DNA from: Cyathus striatus
Lineage: Eukaryota > Basidiomycota > Agaricomycetes > Agaricales > Nidulariaceae
Assembly: GCA_025738555.1 (NCBI GenBank)
Contig: JAOVFP010000018.1
Coordinates: forward strand, 2,728,001 to 2,792,000
Reading direction: 5' to 3'
DNA length: 64,000 nt
Below are positions 31,201 through 43,615 of the stretch, one piece after another. The notes below the pieces were generated by a model. That model ran no database searches and had not been told where the DNA came from. It saw nothing but the letters and a program-made list of their open reading frames with translations. A program made the position numbers and the translations under genes. Position 1 is the first letter of the stretch. Every line of letters starts with the position of its first letter.

Positions 31201-33938
31201 CTTGCCCAATACCCTCATTTTGATCGAAGCCCACGCCGGCTCAGGCTTCCAGCTCTTACACGAGAATCCAAAGAGGTTCCTGATGGTGCAGACCACATCA
31301 AACCAGGCGCATGGAGGGGAAATGTTAAAGTTGCGGATGTGTCACTTCAAACATCATGGAAGCGTGGTCGGCATCTGGTAGAAGGAGAGTGTGAATTCAT
31401 TAAACCTATACTCAAGAAGCTTGAAGAGGAAGGTGTTGACGTACTCACACCTTTAGGCTTTCCACTTGTGGTACCATCTCAAGCTGATAACGACAATGCT
31501 GATGATGACACAAGCCTAGATAAAACTCCGTCTGGAACTGTTTCCAATGGTACCCCTATGACATCTGTTGCGGATATGGACATGCGTGTAGAAGTTGAAG
31601 ATAGCTTCTCAGAGTTTACTGATAGCGTTGCATCAAAGCCTGAGTTCGCAAGTCGGATCATAGTGGAAGGAAAAGAGCTATCGAAAGCTCGGGTCCTCTC
31701 TCAGTACAGCAAGAGCCGCAAATTTGTGAGCTCAACGGATCGCTTGAGGCGTGTGCAGTCCTTTGGACGATACACTGGTAGCAAAACAACAACAGTGTCA
31801 TCTATAAACTCACCTTCGGCAAACGATGAAAATGTTCTTCTTATTGCAGATCCAATTGGGACGTTGTTGCATGCGGACGATCACTTCTGGCTCTGTATAG
31901 CAGAAGTAACTGGTTTGCGGATCGATGGGGAATCTGTAGATTGTGTTAGACTTGATATTCTCTCAGAAAAAATCATTTTGGTCTCTTACCAGGTGCTTGG
32001 TCTTCGACATGCAACATCAGACGACGACCCTGAACTGATATATGATTGGAGGACATACATTATGGAGGAGCATTGCTTTATGGTTCCCGGTCGACTAATC
32101 CAGGTCATTAATCCCGCACTTTCAAAAATGCATAAGACTATGCCATTCTATCTGATGCAGGGCTCTATGTTAGTCGCACTGACAGCTAGTATATTCCAGA
32201 GCCTTACCGCCTCCGACCTAAAACATATTCCAAAGATTGAACCAAGAAAAGAATACCCCTACCGAGAAATAGATGGTACGTTAATAAAGCATTGTGCTTA
32301 GATTGGTGAATGATGGCACTTACTATAGGATATGCCTGCTTCGTTTGCGAGACAGACCATGATATCGGTGACATCGGTGTCCTTGATGCATGTGAATGCC
32401 CTCGTTGCGACTCTCCGTCTGTTTCGCTCGATCTCACTCAGGGACAACGTGTTCTCGAACACATGGGAGCACATATTCTGTTTGACTCTGGTGCTGTGAG
32501 TGCGAAGGGCGTTTTATGTGGTCTTTGCCTTCGTCCATCCTCGCAGTGTCAATATTTCTTGGGAAAAGGTAAAGGTGCTAATGGAAACACAAGGATTGAT
32601 CAGGACAAATCAAATGGATGCCTTATGAGCATGAAATTCTCTTACAACATTGCAGCGGAGTCAACCAGTTCGTCACCCTGTTCCAATGTTCCCATACTTT
32701 GCCCTATATGTCTGAAATCCAATCCGGCTGTCTGGAAATACTTTATGAAACAGCATTTCAAGGATAAGCACCAATCACTGAAATCAGAAAACTCGCACCT
32801 ATGGCACATTACACCATTTGAACACGCCGAAATGAGGAAGATCTGGATGAAGCGTTCAGTTGGAACTGTTAAACAAGGGAAAAGATCAAACAAGGTAATG
32901 CTTAAGATATCAGAGGCTCACCGTGCGCAGATCACCTCGAGGTATTCAAATTTTACCAGTATATGCCATCGCTTCATTGACTAACGTGAACCACTTATAG
33001 TGCCGGGACAGAAATCCCCAGTGTCGAAGCTAGGGCTGACAGTTACAGCATCGAAGAAACCAGTATAGCGGAAGCTGAAGAAAGTGCCGAAGAGACCAGT
33101 AGCAGTGTAAAGCCTGTTGAGATGACGGAGACGGAGTGTATTGAGGAAACCGAGATAACCGCAGTGGGCTTGGACTTGAACAAAAGTGCAAAAATGATAG
33201 AAAATACTTTGTATGTGCTTGAACAAGCCGCATACAGTGCTTCAGCTATGCCAGAGCTCGAAGAAGAGGTGTCCCGTATATCACAGGATCAGCCGAACGA
33301 TTGTACGCAATTAAAAAAGGCCATACCGGATGTTTGTGAGGAGGATGCGAGAACGTTGGGGGTTTTCGAAGGTACCAGCGTACAATCCAGTCGTATTTTT
33401 CCAGAAGCACAAAACAACTCCGTGGGGTTGGGAGTATCAGGAATTCCTGCCAATGACACCGTGAGTATTGGTCAATTGCTCATGCGACTTCCTTAACTTA
33501 ATTAACTTACTGGGGTACAAGTCCTTTACTGTAACCACCCAGGCTGTAGCTTCCGCTAGCGAAGGTGGCGCATGTCCATCTTCACAGCATGCTTTGGCTT
33601 CACTGTCAACCGAAGTCGTCGTCATCAAAAAAGCTCCTAGTCGTCGAAAAAGAATCCGCAAAGTGTATCAGTTGAATGTTTGTTTATGCGGTGAGGTTGT
33701 CGACAACTCACTTGATACTGTAGTAAACTGCAATCAGGCAGGATGTGAGACTGAGTGGGTGCGTATTTATCAACACATCTTTACTACATACACACCAATC
33801 ATACTCACCTGGTCCATCCAACAGTATCATCTTGAATGTATTTCTGAGAGACCGCTTCCACGCAACTGGATTTGCAACGCTTGTCGGGTCACTGATACGG
33901 GAGGTAGTCTGAGAGGGAGTAAGCGAGCACGAAAGTAG
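28281..33938 (+). CDS. PHD-finger transposase-like protein, apparently intact, 7 exons
   Basis: Inferred exons are 28,281-28,969, 29,024-30,176, 30,238-32,275, 32,329-32,941, 33,001-33,460, 33,543-33,758 and 33,825-33,938. All borders are GT..AG with consistent phases, giving 1,760 codons and no internal stop. The N-terminus has a C2HC zinc motif (C14, C17, H35, C41) followed by a basic stretch. Core motifs are LMFDEIATEKRIRWD (Asp 559), ASDGEARRG (Asp 677) and KDFKHIVKRLRN (Asp 725). These resemble the RNase H-like core of P-element/THAP9-type transposases (DExxxKxxxxWD, then D, then DxxHxxKxxRN), an assignment I infer from pattern only. After it come a Cys-rich segment (CFVCETDH, CECPRC, CGLC, CPIC), an acidic linker, and a C-terminal PHD finger split by an intron (CLCGEVVDN ... 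CNQAGCETEW / YHLECISE ... WICNACR). PHD fingers read histone tails, so it might target chromatin. The frame is intact amid decayed neighbours, so this copy may be recent. Confidence 0.85.
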
Positions 33939-34320
33939 AGGCGGTTAAGAGGCGGTGTCGGTTGGCGTTGGCGGCTGGTAGAGTCATCTAAAAATAGAGT
34001 ACCTACCGCATATGGTAATTGATCGGCTTAGTCAGCTACGATAGGTAGGTAGGGTACCCCAGCTTGATGATTTCAAAAAAATCGACCCCAGGTCGATTAT
34101 TCTATTTCGCGAGCACCCTTGGGACAATGACAGACAAAATTAAATGTGCTAAGATAACTGTGACAACTGTGACACTGTGTGACAAATTCGATAATTTGTG
34201 ATTATATTACATCTGTAATTAGCAGTGACAACTGTTATATAAATGTAAACATGGCAAAACAAAGCAATGTAACAGCTAATATCAATCCATACATGCAGTG
34301 TTATGTGAAATCTATATAAT
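33939..34320. other. 3' region of the transposase gene
   Basis: This non-coding sequence lies between the stop codon and the right subterminal repeats. It includes a GATAGGTAGGTAGGGTA phrase similar to one upstream of the gene (about 27,905-27,925), and TGTGACAACTGTGACACTG, which is again minisatellite-like. No polyadenylation signal can be called with confidence. Confidence 0.5.
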
Positions 34321-34517
34321 GTCTACATAGACTCCACATAAATTTTACATGGAGGATAATGTGGAGTACATGTGGAGTTTACATGAAGATAAGATGGACT
34401 CCACATGGAGTATATATGGAAATTATGGATTCAATGTAGAGTTTATATGGAGTCCACCTAAAAAAAGAGGAGGTTATGTGGAGTCCACATAAACTGGTGG
34501 GGGAGTGTAAATTACTG
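34320..34517. repeat. right subterminal and terminal repeats of the PHD transposon
   Basis: It contains multiple ATGTGGAGT / ACTCCACAT palindromes and ends TGGGGGAGTGTAAATTACTG. The last 20 bases are nearly identical to the right ends of the elements finishing at 4,026 and 5,859, which ties the three elements into one family. Confidence 0.8.
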
Positions 34518-37500
34518 GAAATGACATTGGGACTTGCATGAAATGTACCTTTCAAAATAGCTGGAGTGACCATGTACCTCCAAATACATGTTTTAGAAAA
34601 CCCACCTTACAATTTATTGTTAGGGTGCCTGTTTGACTGCTTAATGGCAAGCAGTATTCAGAATGAATTAGATGGAGGTCAATATGTGACTGTTACAGAT
34701 CCAAATACATTTGAAAAAATATGTATCCCTACACATGAGAGAGGGACAATGAAGATAACTACAGAAGACAGCCAGAATTTTCACTAATCAATAATTTGAT
34801 ACCTGATCAAGGAGAGGCAGTGCTAATTATAACATATGAACAGAATGAATTAAAGATGGACAGAATGTATATGAAAGATGATAAACCAATGTTAACAGTA
34901 CAGGATTTGCAATGTGCATATATGATGGAACAAGTGAGAGATGGACAACTTGAAGATAAGAAAATGGAGGCTTTCTTTTTAAGCTTAGCACAAAGGTCAG
35001 CAGAAGAACTTGGTGATATAAAAACAGACAACACAGTGAGAGCATGTTTGGCTGGTAAAAAATATAAACCAGTAGCTCAGAGAGTTAGACCAGTGTTAAC
35101 AGGAGTTCCCCAAGAGTATTACATAAAGCATGAAATAAAGGGTAATCCTTTAGAGAACATGCCAGAGTTACTGGACAGACTGCTGGACTTTATTCCAGGA
35201 ATAAGGTATACAGCTGAACAAAAAGATGAAATGGACAGAGTACATGGACCAGAATTTTTAATGAATGAAGAAAGGAAACTGATGCACTGGATGATTAAAG
35301 AACAGGAAGAAGCATTCGCATAGGATGACACAGAAAGAGGAAAGTTTAAAGAAGAATTCTTTCCACCAGTACAGATTCCTGTAGTACCACATATACCTTG
35401 GGTAGAAAGGAATATACCTATTCCACCAGCATTACATGAAGAAATATGCAAAACTATTAAGTCCAAAATTGATAATGGAGTATATGAATCATCTAATGCA
35501 TCTTACCAGTCAAGGTGGTTTTGTGTAGTTTAGAAAGACAGAAAAAGTTTAAGATTGGTACATAGTCTTGAACCATTAAACTGGGTGACTATAGCTCACT
35601 CAGGATTACTGCTGGCTACTGAAGAACTAGCAAACTATTTTTCAGGAAGAGTATGTGGTGGGATATTGGACTTGTATGTTGGATATGATAAACAGGTACT
35701 AGCAGAGGCATCAAGGGATTTGACTACTTTTCAAACTCCCTTTGGGGCACTTAGATTAGTAACCTTGCCTATGGGATGGACTAATTCTGTACCAATCTTC
35801 CATGATGATGTAACATTTATTTTGCAAGATGAAGTACCAGAGTATACAAAACCATATATTGATGATTGTCCATTAAGGGGACCAGCTACCCAGTATGAGT
35901 TAGAGAATGGGGGTTATGAAATGATAAAAGGAAATAATGGAATCATATGGTTTGTTTGGGAGCACTTCCAAAATGTAAACCAGATTCTACAGTGAATGAA
36001 ATACCCTGGTGGAACATTCTCAGGGAAGAAGTCCATTTTGTGTGCAGATGAATTTGAAGTGGTCAGGCACCTATGTTCTTATAAAGGATGCCATCCAACT
36101 GCAAAGACAATAAACTCTGTACTGAATTGGGGACCTTGTGAAGATTTTAGTGATGTAAGAGCATTCTTAGGGACAGTTGTACAAGCTAAACAAAATATCC
36201 CAAAGTTTGTAGATTTAGTGGCACCACTGTATAATTTGCTAAAGAAAGATGCTGAATTCCATTGGAGTGATAAAGAACAGAACTCTATGACAGTGTTAAA
36301 GAAAACAATAAAGAACAATCTACCCATTTGCAACCCAGACTATAAGAGTAAACAACCATTGGTTGTAGCAGTAGACACATCATACATTGCTACTGGCTGG
36401 TTGATTTATCAGAGAGATGAAGCAGATCCTTCTAAAATCTATTACATTAAATTCAGCTCCAAAACCTTGTCAGAACAGCAATCATGATATTCTCAACCAA
36501 AGCATGAACTGTTGGGACTCTGAATGGTCTTAGAAGAGGAACAATATCTTCTATTTGGATGCAGGAACTTAGTCATAGAAACAGATGCAAAGTACTTATC
36601 AGGAATGTTAGATAACCCTGGGCACATGCCTAATGCAACTATAAATTGCTGGATTGATTACATCTGAACAAACTTCCACTTTAGGTTAGTACATAAAGCT
36701 GGAAAACATTTGGACCTGATGGTTTGTCTCAAAGAAAATTTGCAAAGGGTGATCAGACAGAATGGAAGTTTACAGATGAATCTGAAGATGATGAGATACC
36801 ATATATCTTAGAGAAGAAATATGCAGAGGATTCTGATCCACTGCCACTGGAAGAATACTATGAAGAGATTGATACTGGAACAGGTTTCCTAATAGCAGAG
36901 TCTCCTCTAGACTTGAAAGATGAACTAAAAGAAGCACAGGAACAATATCAAGAAGAATTGAAAGTAAAGTGGAACTTAGTTAACAATGATAATTGTCCTG
37001 CCCAAGTTAAGCAATACTTATATCAGTTCACAACTATGAAACCACTACTTGTAGAACCTGAGTATGTTGCACCATACCCAGAAGAATACTGTTTGGAAGC
37101 CAGTCATATCAGAGATGAAAAGATGCAGTTGCTCAAAGATTGGCTGAAAGATACAAATATCACACCAGTTGGTTATACTACTAGACAGTTTAAGACATTT
37201 AAACAATTTGCTAAGAAATATTTCCTTGAAAATGGAAAACTATATCTTAAAGGATTGAATGGAGAACATAAACTATATGTAGAGAAACCTTACCAAATGT
37301 ACATGCTTCACTCTGCACATGATGCTCTTGGGCATCATGGTGCATATGCAACAACCAAAATTATATCAATGTGATTTTGGTGGCCACAGTTGGACATGGA
37401 TTTGGAATGGTATGTGAAAACTTGTGAAGAATGCCAGAAGCAACAGCAAATGTTATTTGAGACCCCTCTGGTTTTAACAGAGACTCCATCATTATTTCAG

Positions 37501-38615
37501 ACCTTACATGCTGATACACTGCATATGGGGGAAGAATTTGTCTCAAATGGTTGCAAACTCATTGTACATGGATGATGTGCTCTTTCATCTTGGCCAGAAG
37601 CTAAGGCACTATGTGTAGAAAATGCAAGATCAATAGGACAATGGCTATTTGAGGACATTATTTGCAGATGGGGTTGTATACAGAAGATTGTAACAGACAA
37701 TGGGAAACCATTTTTAAAAGATATGAAATGGTTAACAGACAAATATACCATTTCTGCAATCTCAATTTCACCTTACAATTCACAAGCAAATGGTGTGATA
37801 GAGCACCCTCACTGGGATCTTAGAAATATGTTGATGAAAACATGTGGTGAAAACAATTGATTAAAATGGTACTACTTTCTACCTCATGTTCTATGGGCAG
37901 ATTGTATTACTCCATGAAAACATCTAGGATGTTCTCCATATTTCTTAGTTACTGATGCTCATCCAGTACTACCACTTGACTTAAAAGAAGCAACATGGCT
38001 GGTTGATCCACCATCTGGGATTATGCCAACAGCTGATTTAATTGCAAGGCAAGCACAGGTGTTAGCTAAGCATGTGCACCATGTTGAACTTATGTGAGAA
38101 CAGTTGACAGAAGAGAAAATACATTGAATTGAAGCTATGGAAAAAGAGGTAGAACATAAAGTATGAGAATGGGTGTTTGACAAAGGTGACTTGGTCTTAG
38201 TATGGAGTCCAAACATTGGGAAGTTGTCAAATAAAAAGAATAGATATCATTATAATGGTCCATATGTAGTAGTGGCAAGATCAAATGGTGGAAGCTATGT
38301 ACTCTGCAAACTTAATGGTGTAGTTCTACACCAAAAAATAGCAAGAGTGTGAGTCATACCTTATTTTACCCATAAAAATATACCATTAGCAAACTCAGTT
38401 CAAGATGTAATTGATTTATCTGAGAAAGGACTGTGGAATATGCTCACAGAAGAAGAACCAGAAGAAGAAATGCAAGGGAACATAGAAGATTTAATGTTCA
38501 AGAATGTTAAACTTAGCAAAGTAGCAAATGAATATAGCCTGAGTGACTTAGAGATTGAAAATAACATATCTGGAGATCACTTAGACGAAAATTTGGACTC
38601 AGAACATGAAGAATA
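34518..38615 (+). pseudogene. decayed Ty3/gypsy pol: protease to integrase
   Basis: Plus-strand coding runs from a protease tail (NPPYNLLLGCLFD, then TDPNTFEK) through an RT with active site PYIDDCPLRG (YIDD), an RNase H/connection region (VAVDTSYIATGWLIY, AKYLSGML), and an integrase with ALGHHGAY, CEECQKQ, D (HADTLHM), D (VTDNGKPF) and E (NGVIEHPHWD), to an acidic tail ending at 38,615. At least ten in-frame stops occur, mostly TGA where Arg is expected (for example 34,539, 37,372, 37,573), plus frame changes near 34,770. The 5' part including gag is missing, because the PHD transposon ends inside the protease region. No LTR was recognised downstream. It is dead and CG-depleted. Confidence 0.88.
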
Positions 38616-38879
38616 AGGATGGAAATTCAGATACTTCATAGCTAAATACATACAAAAGATCCTATCTACAGAGCATAGGAAGCAGAAGATGTACTCCTAA
38701 ATAAAACTATGAGCACTACATCATCAGGAGCAGTAAAAACATAGTAATTTACAGCTAAAAGAGAAGAAATATAAGTAAGAAAAGCAAAATAAGAACAGAA
38801 TATATGAATAAAATTACAGTAGTAGAACCATGAGACAGTTTATCCAACTCAAACAGCTTACTTTTCATAGCAACAACAT
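38616..38879. other. short non-coding stretch after the gypsy remnant
   Basis: This AT-rich sequence lies between the gypsy stop and the next gene relic. The 3' LTR would be expected here, but I could not recognise one because no second copy is in the window to compare. Confidence 0.4.
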
Positions 38880-41560
38880 ACTATTTTATTTTTGTAGCTG
38901 CAGTGAGCAAATCTGTGGACTGTTGAGTGATAACAGCCTCCCAGAAGCTAAAAGACTGTCCCGGTTTGTTAGGGAAGCAACGACCTTCAACAGAGTTGAT
39001 GACATTCATGGCCCACATGCAGACATTAGGAAATTCTGTAAAAATAAATATGTATCAGACAAAAATAGATGACATAGTTTAAAATAAAACATGTACTGGG
39101 AAAAGTCAAGTCCACACAGACATGCTTCCTTGCCACAACTTGCACAAATTTGTGGTAAGATGGACTGTGTAAATCAATACAGGGAAGAGCCTCATAAGGA
39201 ATACATACTGCTTCAGGATGAGCCTCAGTAGCAGGCTGTGTAAAGAAAATTAAAAGAGATATGTCAGTAAAAACAGAACAATAATGGAAATAGATCACAC
39301 ATACCAGAGTTATGATGGGAGTGGGTACAGCAGTGTCATCAGCTAGCATGTCAGTAGAGTTCTGAGAAAAGAATAAAGTCAGAATGTCGAAAAATGCCAT
39401 GAGAAAAAATAAAAACATACCATGGATGCATTGACAATGGATACTGTGGCAGCAGGCACTGCAACAGCAGTAACCAGAGCAGCAGGACCTGCTACAGCTG
39501 CTAGTGCAGTCATAACTTTGACCTCAGAGTCACTATCAACTGTTTCTACTGACTTGATCACTTTAGCATGCTATATAAGCAAAAGTCAGGAAGAATTAAG
39601 TAAAGAAAGGAATAAGATAGTACTCACATGACACTTAACACCAGTTGGGGCAGGGGTGGTGATTAAAATGATCAGAATATTACTCTATTTCCTGTGAATG
39701 TTTGTGCAGATCCAAAACACCAAGTTGTAGTATGGTTCTGGATGGACATAGTCTGAATCACCCTTCTCAGCAAGGTGGTAAAGCTTGCAGAAGGTGAACA
39801 TCACTTCAGTGAAGTCACCTTCATGCAATGTATCAGGATATGCCTTGTGGTGAGACAATATGCAGTGCTGTATAATTAAAATCAGCTAAGAAATATAGCC
39901 ATGAAGAATAACAGAAACAACAAACCAACTCTGCATGAGGACCATCAAGGCTGATGGCTTTGACATCGATGCCGAGAGAGACACAATTGAGTAGACCACT
40001 GACTTGGTCATGAAGGATATGACATGCACTGACAAAAGTCAGGGTGTTGGTGTAGGACTCGACAGGGGAAGACATAAAGCAGTAATAAGCACAATAGAGT
40101 GGTCAAAGTTCTGCACTTATGAAAACTCTGGCTTTTATCGAAAATCCCTATCTACCAGTTACTGTCAACATGTTATTGTGCATTGTGGCATGATAATGCA
40201 TCCATGTGACATATGATACAAACAGAAAGATGTCAGATGTGTTTCTGTGACCCATATGATAATAAGACAGAGTCCTAGAGTTTGCTTGAACAAATAAAAT
40301 AAAATAAAAGCAACAGCCAAGGATGGCTATTCATTGTTGATGGGGGAGGAGGGCATAGCATATGCCAAAGTACCTGAAACTTGAAAATTGGATGGTGTAA
40401 AATCATAACAAACCATTGACTTTGAAGATATGTATAGAACAGATGCATCACACAAATCTTGGAGCAGAACAAAATTTATTTGAGTAAAATTCTACAGAAC
40501 AAGTGTATTTTATGAAGTCTAATCATTGTTAATAGTGACAAGCAAAGGTACACTATCAGAGTCTACAGAATAGGAATGAGTAGGTTGAGCATGATGCCCA
40601 CCATGCTGACTATGAGAACCATGCCCATTATGTCCACCATGACTAGTACCAGAACCACCCCCCCTAGTCCCACTACCTTGCACAGGTACCTGTCCAAATG
40701 GGATGCTCATGTTGCAAATGACATGCACCCATGGTTGTGGATCAATAGCACCAGGACAGTGTGCATCAGAGCAACAGGGCAAAGCAAATTTGTACTAAGT
40801 AATAGACTTATAGAAGGTGTGAGGGACTTGAGTTTGGTTGATTCCCAACTTGGTCTGTACTTGAAAAACAGCAGAAGGGACACCCATAGCCTGTATCTTG
40901 GCACCAGTGGCAGCAATAAAGAAAGCTTCCATCAAAAGAAGCTGGGTGGGGGAAATGAGGCCTTCCTTTATGGTATTGGCAAGGCAAAAGAGATCAATTA
41001 CTTTTGTGAGATCCATATCAGAGGCAAGAATCCCATGAGCATGAAGTCTTGAAAGGCCACTGAGTTGCTGATACACCTCATGGAAGGCACAAATGTAATT
41101 GAGCAAATAGAAAGAATACTTGGCAGTTTGTATATTGGCCATAGCAGTCGAAAACTGAAGAGACTGTTGTGCTTCCAAAGATGAGCAGCAAGGTCTAAAT
41201 TAAAAGAACCATGAGAAGATGATAAGAAGTTAAGAATAGATCATGTACTCATAGCCAGCACTTTAGTTTGATCCAAAGAAACATTGGGAATGAGTATGTT
41301 GGATGGGTCATCCAATATGAAACTGCACTCCTGAGACTTGGATGCCTGGGAACAGGTGATACAGGGACCACAGGGGTCATCCAAATTGATGATACAGGCT
41401 GTGTTGTTCCAAATGCAGTGGGTGCAGCAGTTGGATCATTGGTAATGACAAAGGCTGAGCTTCACAAGCTCATCAACAATCTCTCAAAGATCAGGCAGTC
41501 AAGCACCAGTCAAAGTCATCTAAATTTCAACAAGACAGTCAGTATGAAATAAAGAAAAAG
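38880..41560 (-). pseudogene. multi-exon gene relic of unknown function, CG-depleted
   Basis: On the minus strand a series of protein-like segments is separated by plausible short introns. First is a Cys cluster (LDDPCGPCITCSQASKSQEC, about 41,400-41,330), then 41,178-40,519 with LLNYICAFHEVYQQLSG and a Gly/His-rich tail. Then come FVSACHILHDQVSGLLN (about 40,030), LHEGDFTEVMFTFCKLYHL (about 39,800), an Ala/Val-rich piece, IPYEALPCIDLHSPSYHKF (about 39,170) and MNVINSVEGRCFP (about 39,000). The intron at about 39,927-39,866 starts GTTGGT and ends ACAG. A TAG near 40,792 interrupts where Gln would fit. The Cys cluster resembles half of a fungal binuclear zinc cluster. I do not recognise the family; it could be a host gene trapped in the repeat compartment or cargo of an unseen element. 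Confidence 0.45.
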
Positions 41561-43499
41561 AGAGAAAAAACCAACATACTGTATGTCTGGAGAGTGGAAT
41601 ATGAAGTAGGGGGAAAATTCTGCAGACAGCATGAACTCTTGACCTCTATAAGTCAAATATCACCAGATGCTGAGGCTGCTGGTACAAGATAAAGCCAAGA
41701 ATGATAAGCAGAGCTTGGTTGCATTATTTTTCTGAGTGGACCAAGAGATCAGAAAGGACTTGTAATATAGACCCATCCATGAAAATGCATAAATTATGCA
41801 AATACAATACACACATTACTACATCCAAAAAATGGAGGTACTTCACCAGACTTGAAAATTGGCATACACATAAAGAAGATGACTGAGGACAGTCATTTGT
41901 TAATGTGGGGGAGATGATACACAGGCTATTTTATTGTAACATACCATTTAAATTTTGCATTCTTCATTAATGGAACTTCAGGCTGAGTGCGTCAGAGTGG
42001 GCACACAAGAGGGGGAGCCAAGATCCTGGGTGGACTCCTAAAAATAAACAAGAAATAAAAATAATAACATAAAACTAAAAAACATATTACTCTGCCTCAG
42101 TCTCAAACTTAAAGCTCTTAATAAATATCTACCTTTTCATTTCTATTTTACTTTATGATACAATAGCCTGGGTTGAAGTAATAAAACCCTTTATAAAGAG
42201 ACTGAAAGAACTTAGTACATCAATGAAAAGGCCAGAATATGATGACTTGCCAGTACACCTATAATAATGGACTATTTAATGATAATGTCATGTATGGTCA
42301 AGCAAGTACTGCTTGTGTAAACAGAATGAGAGAAAGACTAGAACAAGTGCAGTGATGAAGCATTGTCAAGAGAAGCAGAGATGCATCACACATCAATACC
42401 ACAGTTTCCAAATTAGGAAGGCACTGATGGAAGCGCCTGCATGTACATGCACTGTTGCAATAACACAATAGATAAGGACTGTGTGAGTGCCATATGATTG
42501 GCTGCATATGCATGGTCTGATGCTCTGTGCTGATTCACCCTGGACCTAGAATAAAGATGCCATATGGTAAGAAAATCCTGTAGATAGAGAACTGTAAATA
42601 AGCATGGGAGTAATTGTATATAGAGGAGCAAGGGGGGAAAGAACCAGGAGGAACTGCATGGGCATTCTTCCCCCCCACAGACAGGGCAGTGTATCAGACA
42701 GAACAGTACAGAACTAGAATATAATTTTGATGTACTGATTTGAAACTGAACTTGTTTTGAATTAACATCTGAACTGTTGATCATTAAATTGTCGAAGTCC
42801 TGCCATGTATTAAAAATAGACCAATCATATTCTATATTTAGTTTGACTTTGAATAGAGTTGAAATCTTGCACCTTCAAACTTATAAAATCTTTGAGCTTG
42901 GGAACTTAGAATATAAAATTAAACTGAAATTAGGAAACTATTCTAAGTATAATAAAGTAATCTAAACTCACACGCTAAGTACATCAGTTCCCCATGCTGT
43001 GAAGTGGAAGCAGAGTGGGTTTCAGATGCAGGAGTGGTGTGAGAGAGCCCAGGTACAGTAGCAGCTTGTTCCATCTCTGCTGGTGCAAGAGGAATGGAGT
43101 GAAGGTGGAAATGGATGCTGTGCACAGGTAGTAATGGGCAATGAATAGTAGTAGACATAGAACCTGAAGGTTGTGCTGTCATTTAAGATTAAGATAATCT
43201 AAGGTGCTAACAGGAATCAACTTTGTTCATGTTACAACACTTGAGTGTCAGGAAATATTTAGCAAGGATATTCTTGGGAATTTGTTAGATAGTCTTGTAC
43301 AGCAAGAGCTGTATGATTTGTATGAAATTTGGCATGAAGGGTAATGTACAGCAAAGGCTGTATATAATGACAAGTATAATGAAAGGGGTATAGTACACAC
43401 TATAGACTTAATGCTATATTTGATGTGTATATTGTTTAGATCAATGCTTAACTTGCTTAGGACTGGACCTATAACTGAAGTATGCAATGATAAACTGTT

Positions 43500-43615
43500 C
43501 TCTGCTTCTGATACTGATACTGATACTGTACTAAACTGTTACTTTGACTGTTACTTTAACTGTGACTGTGACTGCTTCAGTTTCTGTTACTGTTACTGAC
43601 TGTACTGACTGTGCT
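43500..43615. repeat. TACTG/GACTG simple repeat
   Basis: It contains runs of CTGATA, CTGTTACTTT and TGTGACTGTGAC-type units, giving a low-complexity stretch with a spurious Cys/Asp-rich open frame. No function is suggested. Confidence 0.7.

Larger units (their letters stand above)
27342..34517 (+). mobile_element. 7.2-kb DNA transposon with a PHD-finger transposase-like gene
   Basis: The left end GAGCACTTTACAGTCCCCCA is mirrored at the right end (about 34,498-34,517, ...TGGGGGAGTGTAAATTACTG), and the match continues inwards through GTTTATGTGGA. Both subterminal regions (27,355-27,610 and 34,320-34,495) are filled with ATGTGGAGTCC / GGACTCCACAT palindromes, and a short GTGTGACACTGTGCATCAAG repeat lies at about 27,715-27,830. 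A single seven-exon gene occupies 28,281-33,938. The ends match the elements at 3,008-5,859, which show 8-bp target duplications. Here the flanks (AGATTATG and GAAATGAC) do not match, so one side has been rearranged. The right flank is inside a gypsy gene. Confidence 0.8.

Noticed and set aside
34507..34517. GGGGGAG followed by TGTAAATTACTGG looks at first like a polypurine tract and the start of a 3' LTR
   Set aside because: The same string ends three elements and pairs as an inverted repeat with CTTTACAGTCCCCCA at 27,347, so it is the end of a TIR transposon, not an LTR junction.
40576..41052. Plus-strand 158-codon frame starting with Met/Thr-rich repeats
   Set aside because: It is antisense to a Gly/His-rich minus-strand frame that continues into a better protein-like segment; the Met/Thr run is the complement of the His/Gly run.
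43411..43599. Cys/Asp-rich small open frame
   Set aside because: It is the translation of a TACTG/GACTG simple repeat.
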